NCBI GenBank assembly: GCA_947493955.1
Contig: CANLSQ010000003.1
Span: 310,001 to 374,000, forward strand
Length of the DNA: 64,000 nucleotides
DNA from: an uncultured Sphingomonadaceae bacterium
Lineage (GTDB): Bacteria > Pseudomonadota > Alphaproteobacteria > Sphingomonadales > Sphingomonadaceae
Direction of reading: 5' to 3'
Within the stretch, counting starts at the first letter, position 1. Each line of letters begins with the position of its first letter. A program made the position numbers and the translations under genes. This document shows, in pieces, positions 44,611-52,894 of the stretch. The notes beneath the pieces were generated by a model. That model worked only from the letters and a program-made list of their open reading frames with translations, did no database searches and was not told where the DNA came from.

Positions 44611-46028
44611 AGATACGCAATCCGCGCACGGGCGAAGCGGACTACGAGATCGCTCCTTTAAGCCGTAACGCGGTTGTGGATGAAGCCAAGCGGCTGCGCA
44701 GTGCTCAGGTCGCCTGGGCCTCAAAAACACCGGAAGAGCGCGGAGCGATATTGCTGCAGTGGGCAGATGCGATTGAAGCCAATCTCGGCACCATCATCCC
44801 GGCGCTTACAGACGATACGGGACGTGGAGGTATCTCGAAGATCGAAGCAGCGGGCGTGCCGGGTCAGATTAGACGATGGGCCGAGATGGCACCTCAGCTC
44901 ATTGTCGAGGGGCAGTTGACCGGTCAACCAACCTCAGTACCCACAATCACCACTTCGACACGCTTGGTACCTTATCAGCTTGTCGGCGTTATCAGCCCAT
45001 GGAATTTCCCCATGACGCTCGCGTTGATCGACGCCATTCCGGCTTTGATGGCGGGGTCAGCGGTGCTGGTAAAACCGTCGGAAGTGACCCCGCGATTCAT
45101 CAAGCCGCTGATGGAAACCGTTGGGGAAATCCCGGAGCTGGCTGGGGTGCTGTCTATCGTCGAAGGCGATGGTGCAACCGGGGCAGCGATGGTTGATCAG
45201 GTTGATTACATCTGTTTCACCGGATCGGTAGCCACCGGACGTAAGGTTGGTGAGGCTGCCGCGCAGGCGTTTATTCCGGCTAGTCTGGAACTGGGCGGGA
45301 AGGACCCGATGATCGTGCTGGCGAGTGCGGATCCGGAAGTAGCGGCGGCGACGGCACTGAGGGCCAGTATCGTCAATACCGGGCAAGCCTGCCAGTCTAT
45401 CGAGCGGGTCTATGTGGCGCGGGACATTGCCGAGCCGTTCCTCTCCAGTTTGACGGCGCAGGCAGAGGCGGTGGCGCTGAATTATCCCAATATCAACCAC
45501 GGCCATATCGGCCCGTTTATCTTTGAAAAACAAGCAGAAATTGCCCAAAATCAGATTGACGATGCGGTCAACAGGGGCGCGAAACTGCTTACTGGCGGTA
45601 CAGTCGAAAATCTCGGCGGCGGGCTCTATCTGAGACCGACGATACTCACCGATGTTCCGCCAGAATCAGACATTATCCGTGAAGAGAATTTCGGACCCGT
45701 CATCCCGGTCGTGGTCTATGATCAGATTGAAGAGGCGATTACGCAGGCGAATGATAGTATCTTCGGTTTGTCTGCTGCGGTTGTTGGCGGATCGGTTACG
45801 GAAGCGGAGCAGATTGCTACCCGTCTGAAGGCAGGAGCGGTGTCGATCAATGACGGCTCGCTGACATCGATGGTCTGGGAAGCGGAAAAGTCGAGCTTTG
45901 GCTATTCCGGGCTCGGCGCATCGCGCATGGGAGCCAGCGGCCTGATGCGCTTTTTCCGCAAACAGGCGCTGATCCGGCAATCGGGTGACGCGGCGCGAAT
46001 AGAGGCATTTGCAGAGGAGAATTTCTGA
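44607..46028 (+). CDS. Aldehyde dehydrogenase
   Basis: The ATG overlaps the preceding stop. The 473-residue product has GVISPWNFPMTLALIDAIPALMAG, FTGSVATGRKVGEAAAQAFIPASLELGGKDP (glutamate-bearing E-L-G-G-K) and VNTGQACQSIERVYVARD with the catalytic Cys (G-Q-A-C). It is a standard NAD(P)-dependent enzyme. Its substrate is probably a semialdehyde from the same operon's hydrolases. Confidence 0.93.
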   Translation: MKIRNPRTGEADYEIAPLSRNAVVDEAKRLRSAQVAWASKTPEERGAILLQWADAIEANLGTIIPALTDDTGRGGISKIEAAGVPGQIRRWAEMAPQLIVEGQLTGQPTSVPTITTSTRLVPYQLVGVISPWNFPMTLALIDAIPALMAGSAVLVKPSEVTPRFIKPLMETVGEIPELAGVLSIVEGDGATGAAMVDQVDYICFTGSVATGRKVGEAAAQAFIPASLELGGKDPMIVLASADPEVAAATALRASIVNTGQACQSIERVYVARDIAEPFLSSLTAQAEAVALNYPNINHGHIGPFIFEKQAEIAQNQIDDAVNRGAKLLTGGTVENLGGGLYLRPTILTDVPPESDIIREENFGPVIPVVVYDQIEEAITQANDSIFGLSAAVVGGSVTEAEQIATRLKAGAVSINDGSLTSMVWEAEKSSFGYSGLGASRMGASGLMRFFRKQALIRQSGDAARIEAFAEENF

Positions 46029-47215
46029 TGGGCGTGGAATTACAGCATCCGATGAAACCCGAACTGACGGCGGAAGAGGCCGCGCGCGGCCGATTTGTAT
46101 CGGGCATCCGGGCGTTCATTCTCAATGACCTCGCCGGTGATATGCGCACCGCCTATGACAAGCGGGCAGCCCCCGCCTTTGCCCGGGAGACTGGTCGCGC
46201 TCCCGAAACCAGCAACGAAGCGCATCAGGCGCTGCGCGGTGATCCGGCGTTCAACATCTATTCGGCCATGCGGGTGCAGGCGCAAAAAATGGTCTGGCAG
46301 GCATCGGGCGCTGTCGTTGCGCGTGATCTTGAGCGGATGGAAGCGGAGGCGGCGAAAGTTACCGACCAGCCCGGCTCCGTGAAACTGGACCCCGATCTTG
46401 ATATCCCGCGCAATGTCGATGCGATTGAAGTGCATCTCATGCCTGGCAGCTATACGCGCGGCGGAGAGTCGCTCGAAGCCGGAGCGGTCTATGATCAGGG
46501 GCTTGCGGTGTTTTCAATGGGGCTAATGGGGGCCAATCTTGACGATATCGGCCTGTCCATGGCCGCTTATGTAAAAGGCAAGTTTCCGGACTTTCAGCCC
46601 CAAACTATTCTCGATACCGGCTGCACCATCGGCCACAATACCTTGCCATGGAAACAGACCTATCCCGAAGCCAAGGTAGAAGCGATTGACGCAGCGGCGG
46701 GCGGGCTGCGCTATGCTTCGGCTCGCGCCAAGATGCAGGGGCAGGAGGTCAGTTTCGCGCAAATGTCCGCCGATGCTTTGGACTATCCCGATGCCAGTTA
46801 CGACCTCGTTTTTTCCTCCATGTTCCTGCACGAGTTGTCGAAAAAGGCCCGCGCCGCAGCGTTCAAGGAAGCTTATCGTGTGCTCAAACCGGGCGGGTTG
46901 CTGCTCCATATGGAATTGCCGCCCAATGACCAGATGAATGCCTTTGACGGCTTTTATCTCGACTGGGACAGCTGGTATAATTCAGAACCGTTCTACAAAG
47001 GCTATCGCGACGAAAGCCCACCGGAATTGTGCAAGGCCGGAGGCTTTGGCGCAGAGGATTATTTCCAGTTCGTCGTCCCCAGTATCGGTATCTATGGCGA
47101 GGAAGCCGTGGCGCAGGCAATTGCGGACGAAAATGCCAATGCCGTCGACAGCGAAACCACCGGACGACTGGCCGAGGGCATTATGTGGTTCGGTTTCGGA
47201 GCGTGGAAACGGTGA
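46028..47215 (+). CDS. SAM-dependent methyltransferase with conserved N-terminal domain
   Basis: The 395-residue product has a class I methyltransferase core at ILDTGCTIGHNTLPWKQTYP, VEAIDAAAGGLRYASARAK, DYPDASYDLVFSSMFLHELS and RVLKPGGLLLHMELPP. The first 190 residues (TAYDKRAAPAFARETGR, HLMPGSYTRGGE) have no usual match in ordinary methyltransferases. The same two-part layout recurs in the protein at 50481-51737, so they form a small family. It is followed by a small protein that also has a sister next to the second methyltransferase. Confidence 0.85.
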   Translation: MGVELQHPMKPELTAEEAARGRFVSGIRAFILNDLAGDMRTAYDKRAAPAFARETGRAPETSNEAHQALRGDPAFNIYSAMRVQAQKMVWQASGAVVARDLERMEAEAAKVTDQPGSVKLDPDLDIPRNVDAIEVHLMPGSYTRGGESLEAGAVYDQGLAVFSMGLMGANLDDIGLSMAAYVKGKFPDFQPQTILDTGCTIGHNTLPWKQTYPEAKVEAIDAAAGGLRYASARAKMQGQEVSFAQMSADALDYPDASYDLVFSSMFLHELSKKARAAAFKEAYRVLKPGGLLLHMELPPNDQMNAFDGFYLDWDSWYNSEPFYKGYRDESPPELCKAGGFGAEDYFQFVVPSIGIYGEEAVAQAIADENANAVDSETTGRLAEGIMWFGFGAWKR

Positions 47216-47508
47216 GCGGCGAAGCGATGAGCTCTGAAACCGATAGCCCCGGTCCGGTTTTCAAACCGGATGACACGCCGAAAGATATTTACGGGCCAGA
47301 TGGAAAACCCCAATTTTTCGACGATCCCGGCATGGACCGCTTTGTCGCTGTCGTCATGAATATGGCGCAGGAAATGTGGGTGCAGGAAGAAAGACTGATG
47401 GCGCTCGAAGGCCTGCAAGCCTCTGAAGCAGACCGCGAGGCGAAGCTGAAAATATTTATCGATCGTATTTTTGCGCCGCTGCGCGAACAAGGGAGTGACG
47501 ACGCATGA
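47212..47508 (+). CDS. Small helical partner of the methyltransferase
   Basis: A GTG at 47212 (GTGA overlap) gives 98 residues; an ATG at 47227 is an alternative start. The visible features are an acidic N-terminus, the motif GKPQFFDDPGMDRFVAVVMNM, and a charged, probably helical, region QEERLMALEGLQASEADREAK. The sister at 50122-50484 has RPEYFDDPEDERMLSILMAVV followed by a similar charged helix. There is no signal, membrane span or known domain. I infer that each small protein binds its neighbouring methyltransferase. Confidence 0.65.
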   Translation: MSGEAMSSETDSPGPVFKPDDTPKDIYGPDGKPQFFDDPGMDRFVAVVMNMAQEMWVQEERLMALEGLQASEADREAKLKIFIDRIFAPLREQGSDDA

Positions 47509-48524
47509 AGGCATGGCAAATCGGATCGAGGACCGGCATTGGCGGACTGCAGCTGGCCGACCATCCCGAACTGGAACCCGGCCCGGATGAAATATTGGTC
47601 AAGGTTTCGGCGGCGGGCCTCAACTATCGCGATTTGATGGTCCTGCGCGGCGACTATGGCACGGATCTGCCTGAAAATCGCGTGCCTCTGTCTGACGGTG
47701 TCGGCGTGATCGAGGCCGTTGGCGCTGATGTCTCCGGACTGGAACTGGGTGCACGCGTAATGGCCCCGCATTTTGCAACTTGGCTCGATGGCGCCTACAG
47801 CTTTGCTGTCTTTGCCAGAGACCTTGGTGTGACCGCCAATGGCTGGCTGGCCGAAAAGATCATCATTCCGGCCAATGCCGCCGTCATCGTGCCGGAAAAT
47901 GTGAGCGACAATAGCGCGGCCAATTTTTCGGTTGTTGGCAGCACGGTCTGGCACGCGATGATGGCTTTCGGCGAGGCCAAACCGGGTGACCTTGTGCTGG
48001 CTCAGGGAACCGGCGGTGTATCCATATTCGCACTACAACTGGCCAAGGCCATGGGTATGGATTTCGCGATCACCTCGTCCAGTGATGAAAAACTTGCGCG
48101 CGCCAGGGAAATGGGCGCGGATTACGGTATCAACTATCGCGACCGACCCGATTGGGGCGCCGCCTTGCTGGAAGCCACAGACGGCCGGGGTGCCGATGTG
48201 GTTGTCGATACATTGGGCTTTCCGGCGATGGGCGAGACCGTGGCGGCCTGCGCCGTCAATGCGCGCATCGGATCTCTGGGTGCGCTATCCGGAACACCGC
48301 AGGATCAATCCAGCGCCAGTCAGGGTGCTTTGATTGGCAAGAATATCGCAATCAAGGGCATCGCGTCCGGCAATCGGGAGATGCTGCAACAGGCACTGGA
48401 TGTGGTTGCGCAAAATGGGATCGAGCTGTTGGTCGAAAGTGTTTTCGAATTTGACGATGCAGCTGCCGCCTACACGCATCTCGAAAGCGGCAGCCATATG
48501 GGCAAGGTGATGATTACCGTTTAA
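47505..48524 (+). CDS. MDR-family zinc-binding-dehydrogenase-like/quinone-reductase-like enzyme
   Basis: The ATG overlaps the preceding stop by four bases. The 339-residue product has GLNYRDLMVLRGDYG, DGVGVIEAVGADV, LAQGTGGVSIFALQLAKAMG (nucleotide site), GADYGINYRDRPDWG and MGKVMITV at the end. It looks like a quinone-oxidoreductase-like member of the medium-chain family. I did not see the structural zinc Cys pattern of true alcohol dehydrogenases, so NADPH-dependent reduction of an enone or quinone is plausible. It ends the operon, overlapping the convergent gene by 11 bases. Confidence 0.85.
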   Translation: MKAWQIGSRTGIGGLQLADHPELEPGPDEILVKVSAAGLNYRDLMVLRGDYGTDLPENRVPLSDGVGVIEAVGADVSGLELGARVMAPHFATWLDGAYSFAVFARDLGVTANGWLAEKIIIPANAAVIVPENVSDNSAANFSVVGSTVWHAMMAFGEAKPGDLVLAQGTGGVSIFALQLAKAMGMDFAITSSSDEKLARAREMGADYGINYRDRPDWGAALLEATDGRGADVVVDTLGFPAMGETVAACAVNARIGSLGALSGTPQDQSSASQGALIGKNIAIKGIASGNREMLQQALDVVAQNGIELLVESVFEFDDAAAAYTHLESGSHMGKVMITV

Positions 48525-49242
48525 GCTCGACCAGCTCGTACCAGGTCATCATGTAGCCACCAACGCCGCCTTGCACGAAAATGCCATCGTCATCATCGGT
48601 GATCCACACGTCGTAAGCGGGATGCTCGCCAGCCATGCCGCCGGTACCTGGCACGATGCTGGCATCATCCACAAATTGCAGATGTTTGCACTGGAAGGTG
48701 CCGGCAGGCACGGTGACTTCTTCTGTACCGATATAGACAGCGCCGATCTTGACCTGTGCAATTTGCGGCGGCGTTGCACCGCGATGATCGGGTGAGGGCA
48801 GATAGCAATTGAGCAGGCGTTTGGTCTCCTTGTCCCAGTCCTTGGTCGACAGCATATAGCCGTCGGAAACAATGGGGTGCGTGCCGAAACCATCCAGTGG
48901 CAATTCCGCAGCAACCCGTTGTGACAATCGCCCGATCGAGGGGCCATAGGATTCCATTTCGACATGGGAACCGTCAAAGCGCATCCAGCCTGAACCCATA
49001 AATTCATCACCGACCGTCAGCCGGACGTGGCAGTCCATCGGCTGCTTATGCTCGTCCATCGCGTAGATGATATCGCGCATCACCGTGGGTTCGGGTTCGT
49101 AAATTTCGCAATGTGCGCGCATCGTCACTTTGCCATCGCTATGATGGGTGAACATGAAGGTTTCGAATCCGCGATTCTGTCCCTCCATTTCCGGTTTGCG
49201 CGATGTATATTCCAGACGGCCTTCGATAATGCGGTGCTTCAT
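48514..49242 (-). CDS. Protein of unknown function, divergent from the CopD-like gene
   Basis: The ATG at 49242, with AAGGAG at the right distance, is preferred over two earlier in-frame ATGs. The 242-residue product has FETFMFTHHSDGKVTMRAHCEIYEPEPTVMRD and VTVPAGTFQCKHLQFVDDASI and ends MMTWYELVELKR. It is a soluble, beta-rich protein with no signal. I do not recognise it. The operator at 49295-49312 is shared with the divergent membrane-protein gene. Confidence 0.6.
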   Translation of the reverse strand: MKHRIIEGRLEYTSRKPEMEGQNRGFETFMFTHHSDGKVTMRAHCEIYEPEPTVMRDIIYAMDEHKQPMDCHVRLTVGDEFMGSGWMRFDGSHVEMESYGPSIGRLSQRVAAELPLDGFGTHPIVSDGYMLSTKDWDKETKRLLNCYLPSPDHRGATPPQIAQVKIGAVYIGTEEVTVPAGTFQCKHLQFVDDASIVPGTGGMAGEHPAYDVWITDDDDGIFVQGGVGGYMMTWYELVELKR

Positions 49243-49294
49243 CCCATTCTCCTTGTCTTTCTTCATGCCAGTGCATTTTTCTCTTGCCAAGAGG

Positions 49295-49312
49295 AATTTG
49301 TCCGGACAAATT
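49295..49312. promoter_or_regulatory. CCGG-palindrome operator, divergent promoter
   Basis: AATTTGTCCGGACAAATT, a perfect 18-base palindrome, between the starts at 49242 (minus strand) and 49351 (plus strand). It is the most perfect copy of the operator in this region. Confidence 0.82.
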
Positions 49313-49350
49313 ACAAATAGCTATTTACACGGTCTGGGAGGACGTTGGTA

Positions 49351-50043
49351 ATGGAATTTCTCACTACGAATGAACTGAGCATATTGCGCTGGATTCATAT
49401 CCTGGCGATGGTTTACTGGCTGGGCGGCGAATGGGGTGTTTTCCAGACCAGCTATAATGTCACGAACCGCAACCTGTCGCTGGAAGAGCGGCGGCGGCAT
49501 ATGGAAACGGCCTATCGGATCGACATATTGGCGCGCACCGGCATCGTCCTGCTGCTTCCGCTCGGCCTGCATATGGGCAAGCTATACGGTTTTGTGCCTT
49601 TGCTTGACGGTGCAGGAATCTGGTGGATGTGGCTGTTTTTTGCGATCTGGCTGGCCATGACCTGGACTGCTTTCATCAAGCGCGAGACCGATATCGGTGT
49701 CAAGGTGACCAAGACTGAAGAGATGCTCCGCTATCCGCTTATCGCGGTCTTGTTCATTGTCGCCTTCATGGCTTTTCAGGGTTCCGGCCCGGTTATCTCG
49801 GGTGAGGGCAATCATTGGTATCCAGCCAAAATCGGCCTTTATGCATTTGCGTTATGTATCGGCCTGTTCCTGCGGGTTGTCATGCGCCGCTGGACAGTGC
49901 GGTTCCGCAAACTGGCCGAAGGACCGGATGCAGCGGAAGAGGCCGCGCTGGAACGAGAGATCGGGCAAGCGCGGATTGCAGCCTATATCTACTGGATCAC
50001 GATCTCCGGCGTATGTTTTCTGGGAGCGGTCAAACCGTTCTAG
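49351..50043 (+). CDS. CopD-like integral membrane protein, copy 1
   Basis: The ATG at 49351 follows GGGAGGACG. The 230-residue product has about six membrane spans. The N-terminal LRWIHILAMVYWLGGEWGVF is like the H-x-x-x-x-x-x-W-x-G element of CopD/DUF2269 proteins (His possibly binding haem or metal), and the C-terminal ITISGVCFLGAVKPF is shared with the protein at 60025. No substrate is known. Both paralogues stand behind the same operator. Confidence 0.7.
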   Translation: MEFLTTNELSILRWIHILAMVYWLGGEWGVFQTSYNVTNRNLSLEERRRHMETAYRIDILARTGIVLLLPLGLHMGKLYGFVPLLDGAGIWWMWLFFAIWLAMTWTAFIKRETDIGVKVTKTEEMLRYPLIAVLFIVAFMAFQGSGPVISGEGNHWYPAKIGLYAFALCIGLFLRVVMRRWTVRFRKLAEGPDAAEEAALEREIGQARIAAYIYWITISGVCFLGAVKPF

Positions 50044-50057
50044 CTACCAAGTTCCTT

Positions 50058-50098
50058 AAAAAAAGCCTGTCCAACATCGCTGTTGGGCAGGCTTTTTT
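50058..50098. terminator. Bidirectional intrinsic terminator
   Basis: AAAAAAAGCCTGTCCAACA and TGTTGGGCAGGCTTTTTT form a 12-base-pair stem with one G·T pair and T/A runs on both sides. It lies between converging genes (stops at 50043 and 50122) and can end transcription from both. Confidence 0.88.
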
Positions 50099-50121
50099 CA
50101 TTCTTGTGATAAGAGCTGCTG

Positions 50122-50484
50122 TTAGATTTCTTTCAGCTCCTTGCTGACCTCTTCCACAGGCGGTTCGGCGTGCTGCAATTCCTCGACCATCTGATGCGGT
50201 CCGCGCATCACCCGGTAGATATATTCACGGATCATCGCACCGCGCTCATAGGCCGCCTCTTTGTCGGGCGTGTAGCTTTCGATGTCATCGCGGCTGATCG
50301 TCCCCTTGGCGTCAAGCAGGCGTTCGACCGTATCCATACGTTCACGCAGTACAGACACTTCGCCGACAACTGCCATCAGGATGGACAGCATCCGTTCGTC
50401 CTCGGGATCGTCAAAATATTCCGGGCGCTTGCCTTTGGCTTTTTTATTGGCCGCGGCCATCCAGTCGAAAACTTGTTCGGTCAT
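50122..50484 (-). CDS. Small helical partner of the methyltransferase, copy 2
   Basis: The 120-residue product starts MTEQVFDWMAAANKKAKGK and continues RPEYFDDPEDERMLSILMAVVGEVSVLRERMDTVERL (cited by the F-D-D-P motif and following charged helix). It has the same order as the protein at 47212-47508 but with a longer C-terminal tail rich in Glu. Its start overlaps the stop of the upstream methyltransferase by four bases. No known domain was recognised. Confidence 0.65.
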   Translation of the reverse strand: MTEQVFDWMAAANKKAKGKRPEYFDDPEDERMLSILMAVVGEVSVLRERMDTVERLLDAKGTISRDDIESYTPDKEAAYERGAMIREYIYRVMRGPHQMVEELQHAEPPVEEVSKELKEI

Positions 50485-51737
50485 TCTGCGGCCTCCTGCA
50501 TCTGGTCGGCATTTTTCCAGGCACCATAAGCATGCCAGAAAGCGGCCCGGCCATGGTCCTCGTCCTCGCCAGTTGGTGCCTCGGGGAAAATCTCCCGATC
50601 AACAACGGCGCGGACCCCGGTTTCGAACAGCTCATCGCGATCAAAGCCGGCTTTGACCATTTCGTCTTTCATATCCAGCGCATGCATGGAGGACCAGAAA
50701 GGTTCATTATTGTTGAACGCATCCCAGTCGCGCAAAAACTGCTCAAACAACGGCATGGCATCGGAATATTCTGGCTGTTCGAGATGCAGCATCAAACCAT
50801 TGTCGGCGAGGACACGGTAGCCCTCGGCGATGATCTTGGGCAAAGCCTTGCCGCTGGTTTCATGCAAGAACATCGTGGTTTGGACCCAGTCAAACGTGCC
50901 GTCATCCCAGCGGGAGAGATCTTCGGCATTGGCCTGAATAAACTTGATATTGGTCGCGCCGAGCGATTGCGCGCGGGCATGGGCATAGCGCAAAATTGGG
51001 GCCGCCGTGTCGATCGCGATAAATTCACAATCTGGAAAAGCCAGCGCCAGCGGGACGATATTGTGGCCAACGGTGGTGCCGATATCGAGCACCCGGCGGG
51101 GTTCCCAGCCAGGGCGCTCTTTCTTGATCCAATCGACCAGCGCCTGTCCACCGCCGTCGGTCAGGGCGCCCAGACCGCCTCCGGTCGTCGCAAAAATCCC
51201 GCAGTCATAATTGGCTCCAGCCGATACATCTCCGGGCAATTCCTCGCCATGATAGCTGCCCGGCATGCAATGAATGTCCACGGCCGACTGATAGCGCGGT
51301 ACTGCGATTTCCGGGTTCAGTTCTAGCGTGCTTTTAACACCCTGGGCTCCCTCATTATATTGCCGGGCCTTGGCGTTCAGCTCATCAATCTGGCGTAGCA
51401 CAATGGCACGACCATTTTGCTGGCGCATCTCCATCGAGTTGCGTTTTAGCGCGGACCAGAATTTGTGGAACGGGTCCTTGTTCATTGCATGGCGAATCTC
51501 GAAACGATCCTGCGGTTCCCGGCCATGTTCTTTCAAAAAAGCCGGCAGGACGCGCTTGTCATAAGCCAGCTTGTTGCCGGGGCTTAACGTGCTCGCCATG
51601 AACTTGTTGAAATTGGCGAGGAAATCAAACCGGGCGATTTCGTCGTGGGACGGCTGCGGCGATACGCCATGCCGGGCCACTGCGTTATAGGGTGGTGCGA
51701 CGTCCAGTTTCTGGTCATTCGGGACTGTTTTGCTCAT
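50481..51737 (-). CDS. SAM-dependent methyltransferase, paralogue of 46028-47215
   Basis: The 418-residue product has VLDIGTTVGHNIVPLALAFP, IDTAAPILRYAHARAQSLG, DDGTFDWVQTTMFLHETSG and RVLADNGLMLHLEQPE, the same class I core as its paralogue. The N-terminal half carries LAYDKRVLPAFLKEHGREP and IHCMPGSYHGEELPG, matching TAYDKRAAPAF and HLMPGSY. The paralogue has the same small-partner gene. The gene overlaps the nitrilase-like stop and the small-protein start by four bases each. Confidence 0.85.
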   Translation of the reverse strand: MSKTVPNDQKLDVAPPYNAVARHGVSPQPSHDEIARFDFLANFNKFMASTLSPGNKLAYDKRVLPAFLKEHGREPQDRFEIRHAMNKDPFHKFWSALKRNSMEMRQQNGRAIVLRQIDELNAKARQYNEGAQGVKSTLELNPEIAVPRYQSAVDIHCMPGSYHGEELPGDVSAGANYDCGIFATTGGGLGALTDGGGQALVDWIKKERPGWEPRRVLDIGTTVGHNIVPLALAFPDCEFIAIDTAAPILRYAHARAQSLGATNIKFIQANAEDLSRWDDGTFDWVQTTMFLHETSGKALPKIIAEGYRVLADNGLMLHLEQPEYSDAMPLFEQFLRDWDAFNNNEPFWSSMHALDMKDEMVKAGFDRDELFETGVRAVVDREIFPEAPTGEDEDHGRAAFWHAYGAWKNADQMQEAAE

Positions 51738-52888
51738 ATCAAGCCCTCCTTTATCATGCGCTCTATTGTTTCTTCCTGAGTGCGCAGGAAATAATCGCGA
51801 TCCGGGGTCTTCACTTCATTGACCTCGATCAAACCATCGGCTTTTTGTACGGACAAATTACCATAAGTGGCGGCAAAAAGCTCCAGGCGCTGGCGCGCCA
51901 GGAAATTTGTCATTGCCGGCTTGCGGCGGGCGGCCCTTAGCGCACCCAAATCGATATCGGCAAAGGCAGTGAAAGTCTCACCGCTGTTCGACTCGGCCAT
52001 TACCCGGCCCTTGTAATCCACCACCATGCTGTTGCCGTCGGCGGAGGCCAGCGGCAGGGTCGTATTTTCTATGCCTGCCGTATTGGCCGAGACGACATAG
52101 GCCATATTTTCCTGCGCCCGCGCCCGCTTGCCAATATCCTTGGGTGTGTCGAGCGGGGAGCCGATTTCCGATGAGCTATGCACGAAAACTTCCGCCCCGC
52201 GCAGCGCGTGGGCGCGGGCAATTTCGGGATAGAGTATCTCTTCAGAGGCAATGGCCGCCAGATTGCCGATCTCGGTCCTGGCCACCGGAAACACCCCGTC
52301 GAGGCCATAGATGTCGAGATATTTGGTCCAGACATCATGCGGCGTCGGCGCGAACATCGAATTGAGTCTGCGATAACGCAGCACCACGTCTCCCGACGGT
52401 GCGACGACGAAACTGCTCTGGAAATAGATGCCGGGAAAATTGGCATCCACTTCATAGGCATTGCCGGCAATGAACATTTTCAAACGCTGCGCCATTGCAC
52501 CCAGCGCCTCATATTCCGGGCCATCCACTTCCAGCGCAGCTTTGTCGGCAAAATCGGGGATGGAAATGCGCCCCGGATAGCTGGTCAGCAGATATTCGGG
52601 CAGCACCGCCAGCTTGACCGGACTGCCGCCATATTGCTGAATGAAAATCGTCGCCGAGCGAATCTTGGTCTCTATCTCGCCGATCATCGCCAGCATTTGC
52701 GCGCGAGCAGACGCCTTGTCCGGCGTCCTTTCAATCGAACGGGCAGCCAGTTGCATCGCGACGGCGGCGTAATCTTTCGTTTCGGTCATAATGCTATCTT
52801 TATCATATTTTCTGGTCGAGGCTAAAACAGGTGTTGTGACGGTGGCACAAAGTGCCGCGGCCATCATCTGTCTGCGGTCAAAGTCCAT
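51734..52888 (-). CDS. Exported nitrilase-superfamily homologue with altered catalytic residues
   Basis: The 384-residue product starts with an export signal (MDFDRRQMMAAALCATVTTPVLAS; an RR pair precedes the hydrophobic part). The nitrilase Glu is intact (Glu98 in LPEYLL). The Lys position is Arg174 in RYRRLNSMF, and the Cys position is Ser215 in AAIASEEILYPEIARAHALRGAE; in active family members these are Lys and Cys. The rest of the fold is recognisable. It is probably a non-hydrolytic binding protein or an unusual enzyme. It follows the FAD-oxidase gene by six bases. Confidence 0.8.
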   Translation of the reverse strand: MDFDRRQMMAAALCATVTTPVLASTRKYDKDSIMTETKDYAAVAMQLAARSIERTPDKASARAQMLAMIGEIETKIRSATIFIQQYGGSPVKLAVLPEYLLTSYPGRISIPDFADKAALEVDGPEYEALGAMAQRLKMFIAGNAYEVDANFPGIYFQSSFVVAPSGDVVLRYRRLNSMFAPTPHDVWTKYLDIYGLDGVFPVARTEIGNLAAIASEEILYPEIARAHALRGAEVFVHSSSEIGSPLDTPKDIGKRARAQENMAYVVSANTAGIENTTLPLASADGNSMVVDYKGRVMAESNSGETFTAFADIDLGALRAARRKPAMTNFLARQRLELFAATYGNLSVQKADGLIEVNEVKTPDRDYFLRTQEETIERMIKEGLI

Positions 52889-52894
52889 CTCGTT

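Noticed and set aside
51842-51859. TTTTTGTACGGACAAATT inside the nitrilase-like gene, close to the CCGG operator
   Set aside because: It is 15 of 18 identical but lies inside a coding region (codons for N-L-S-V-Q-K) and not at a promoter; probably chance.
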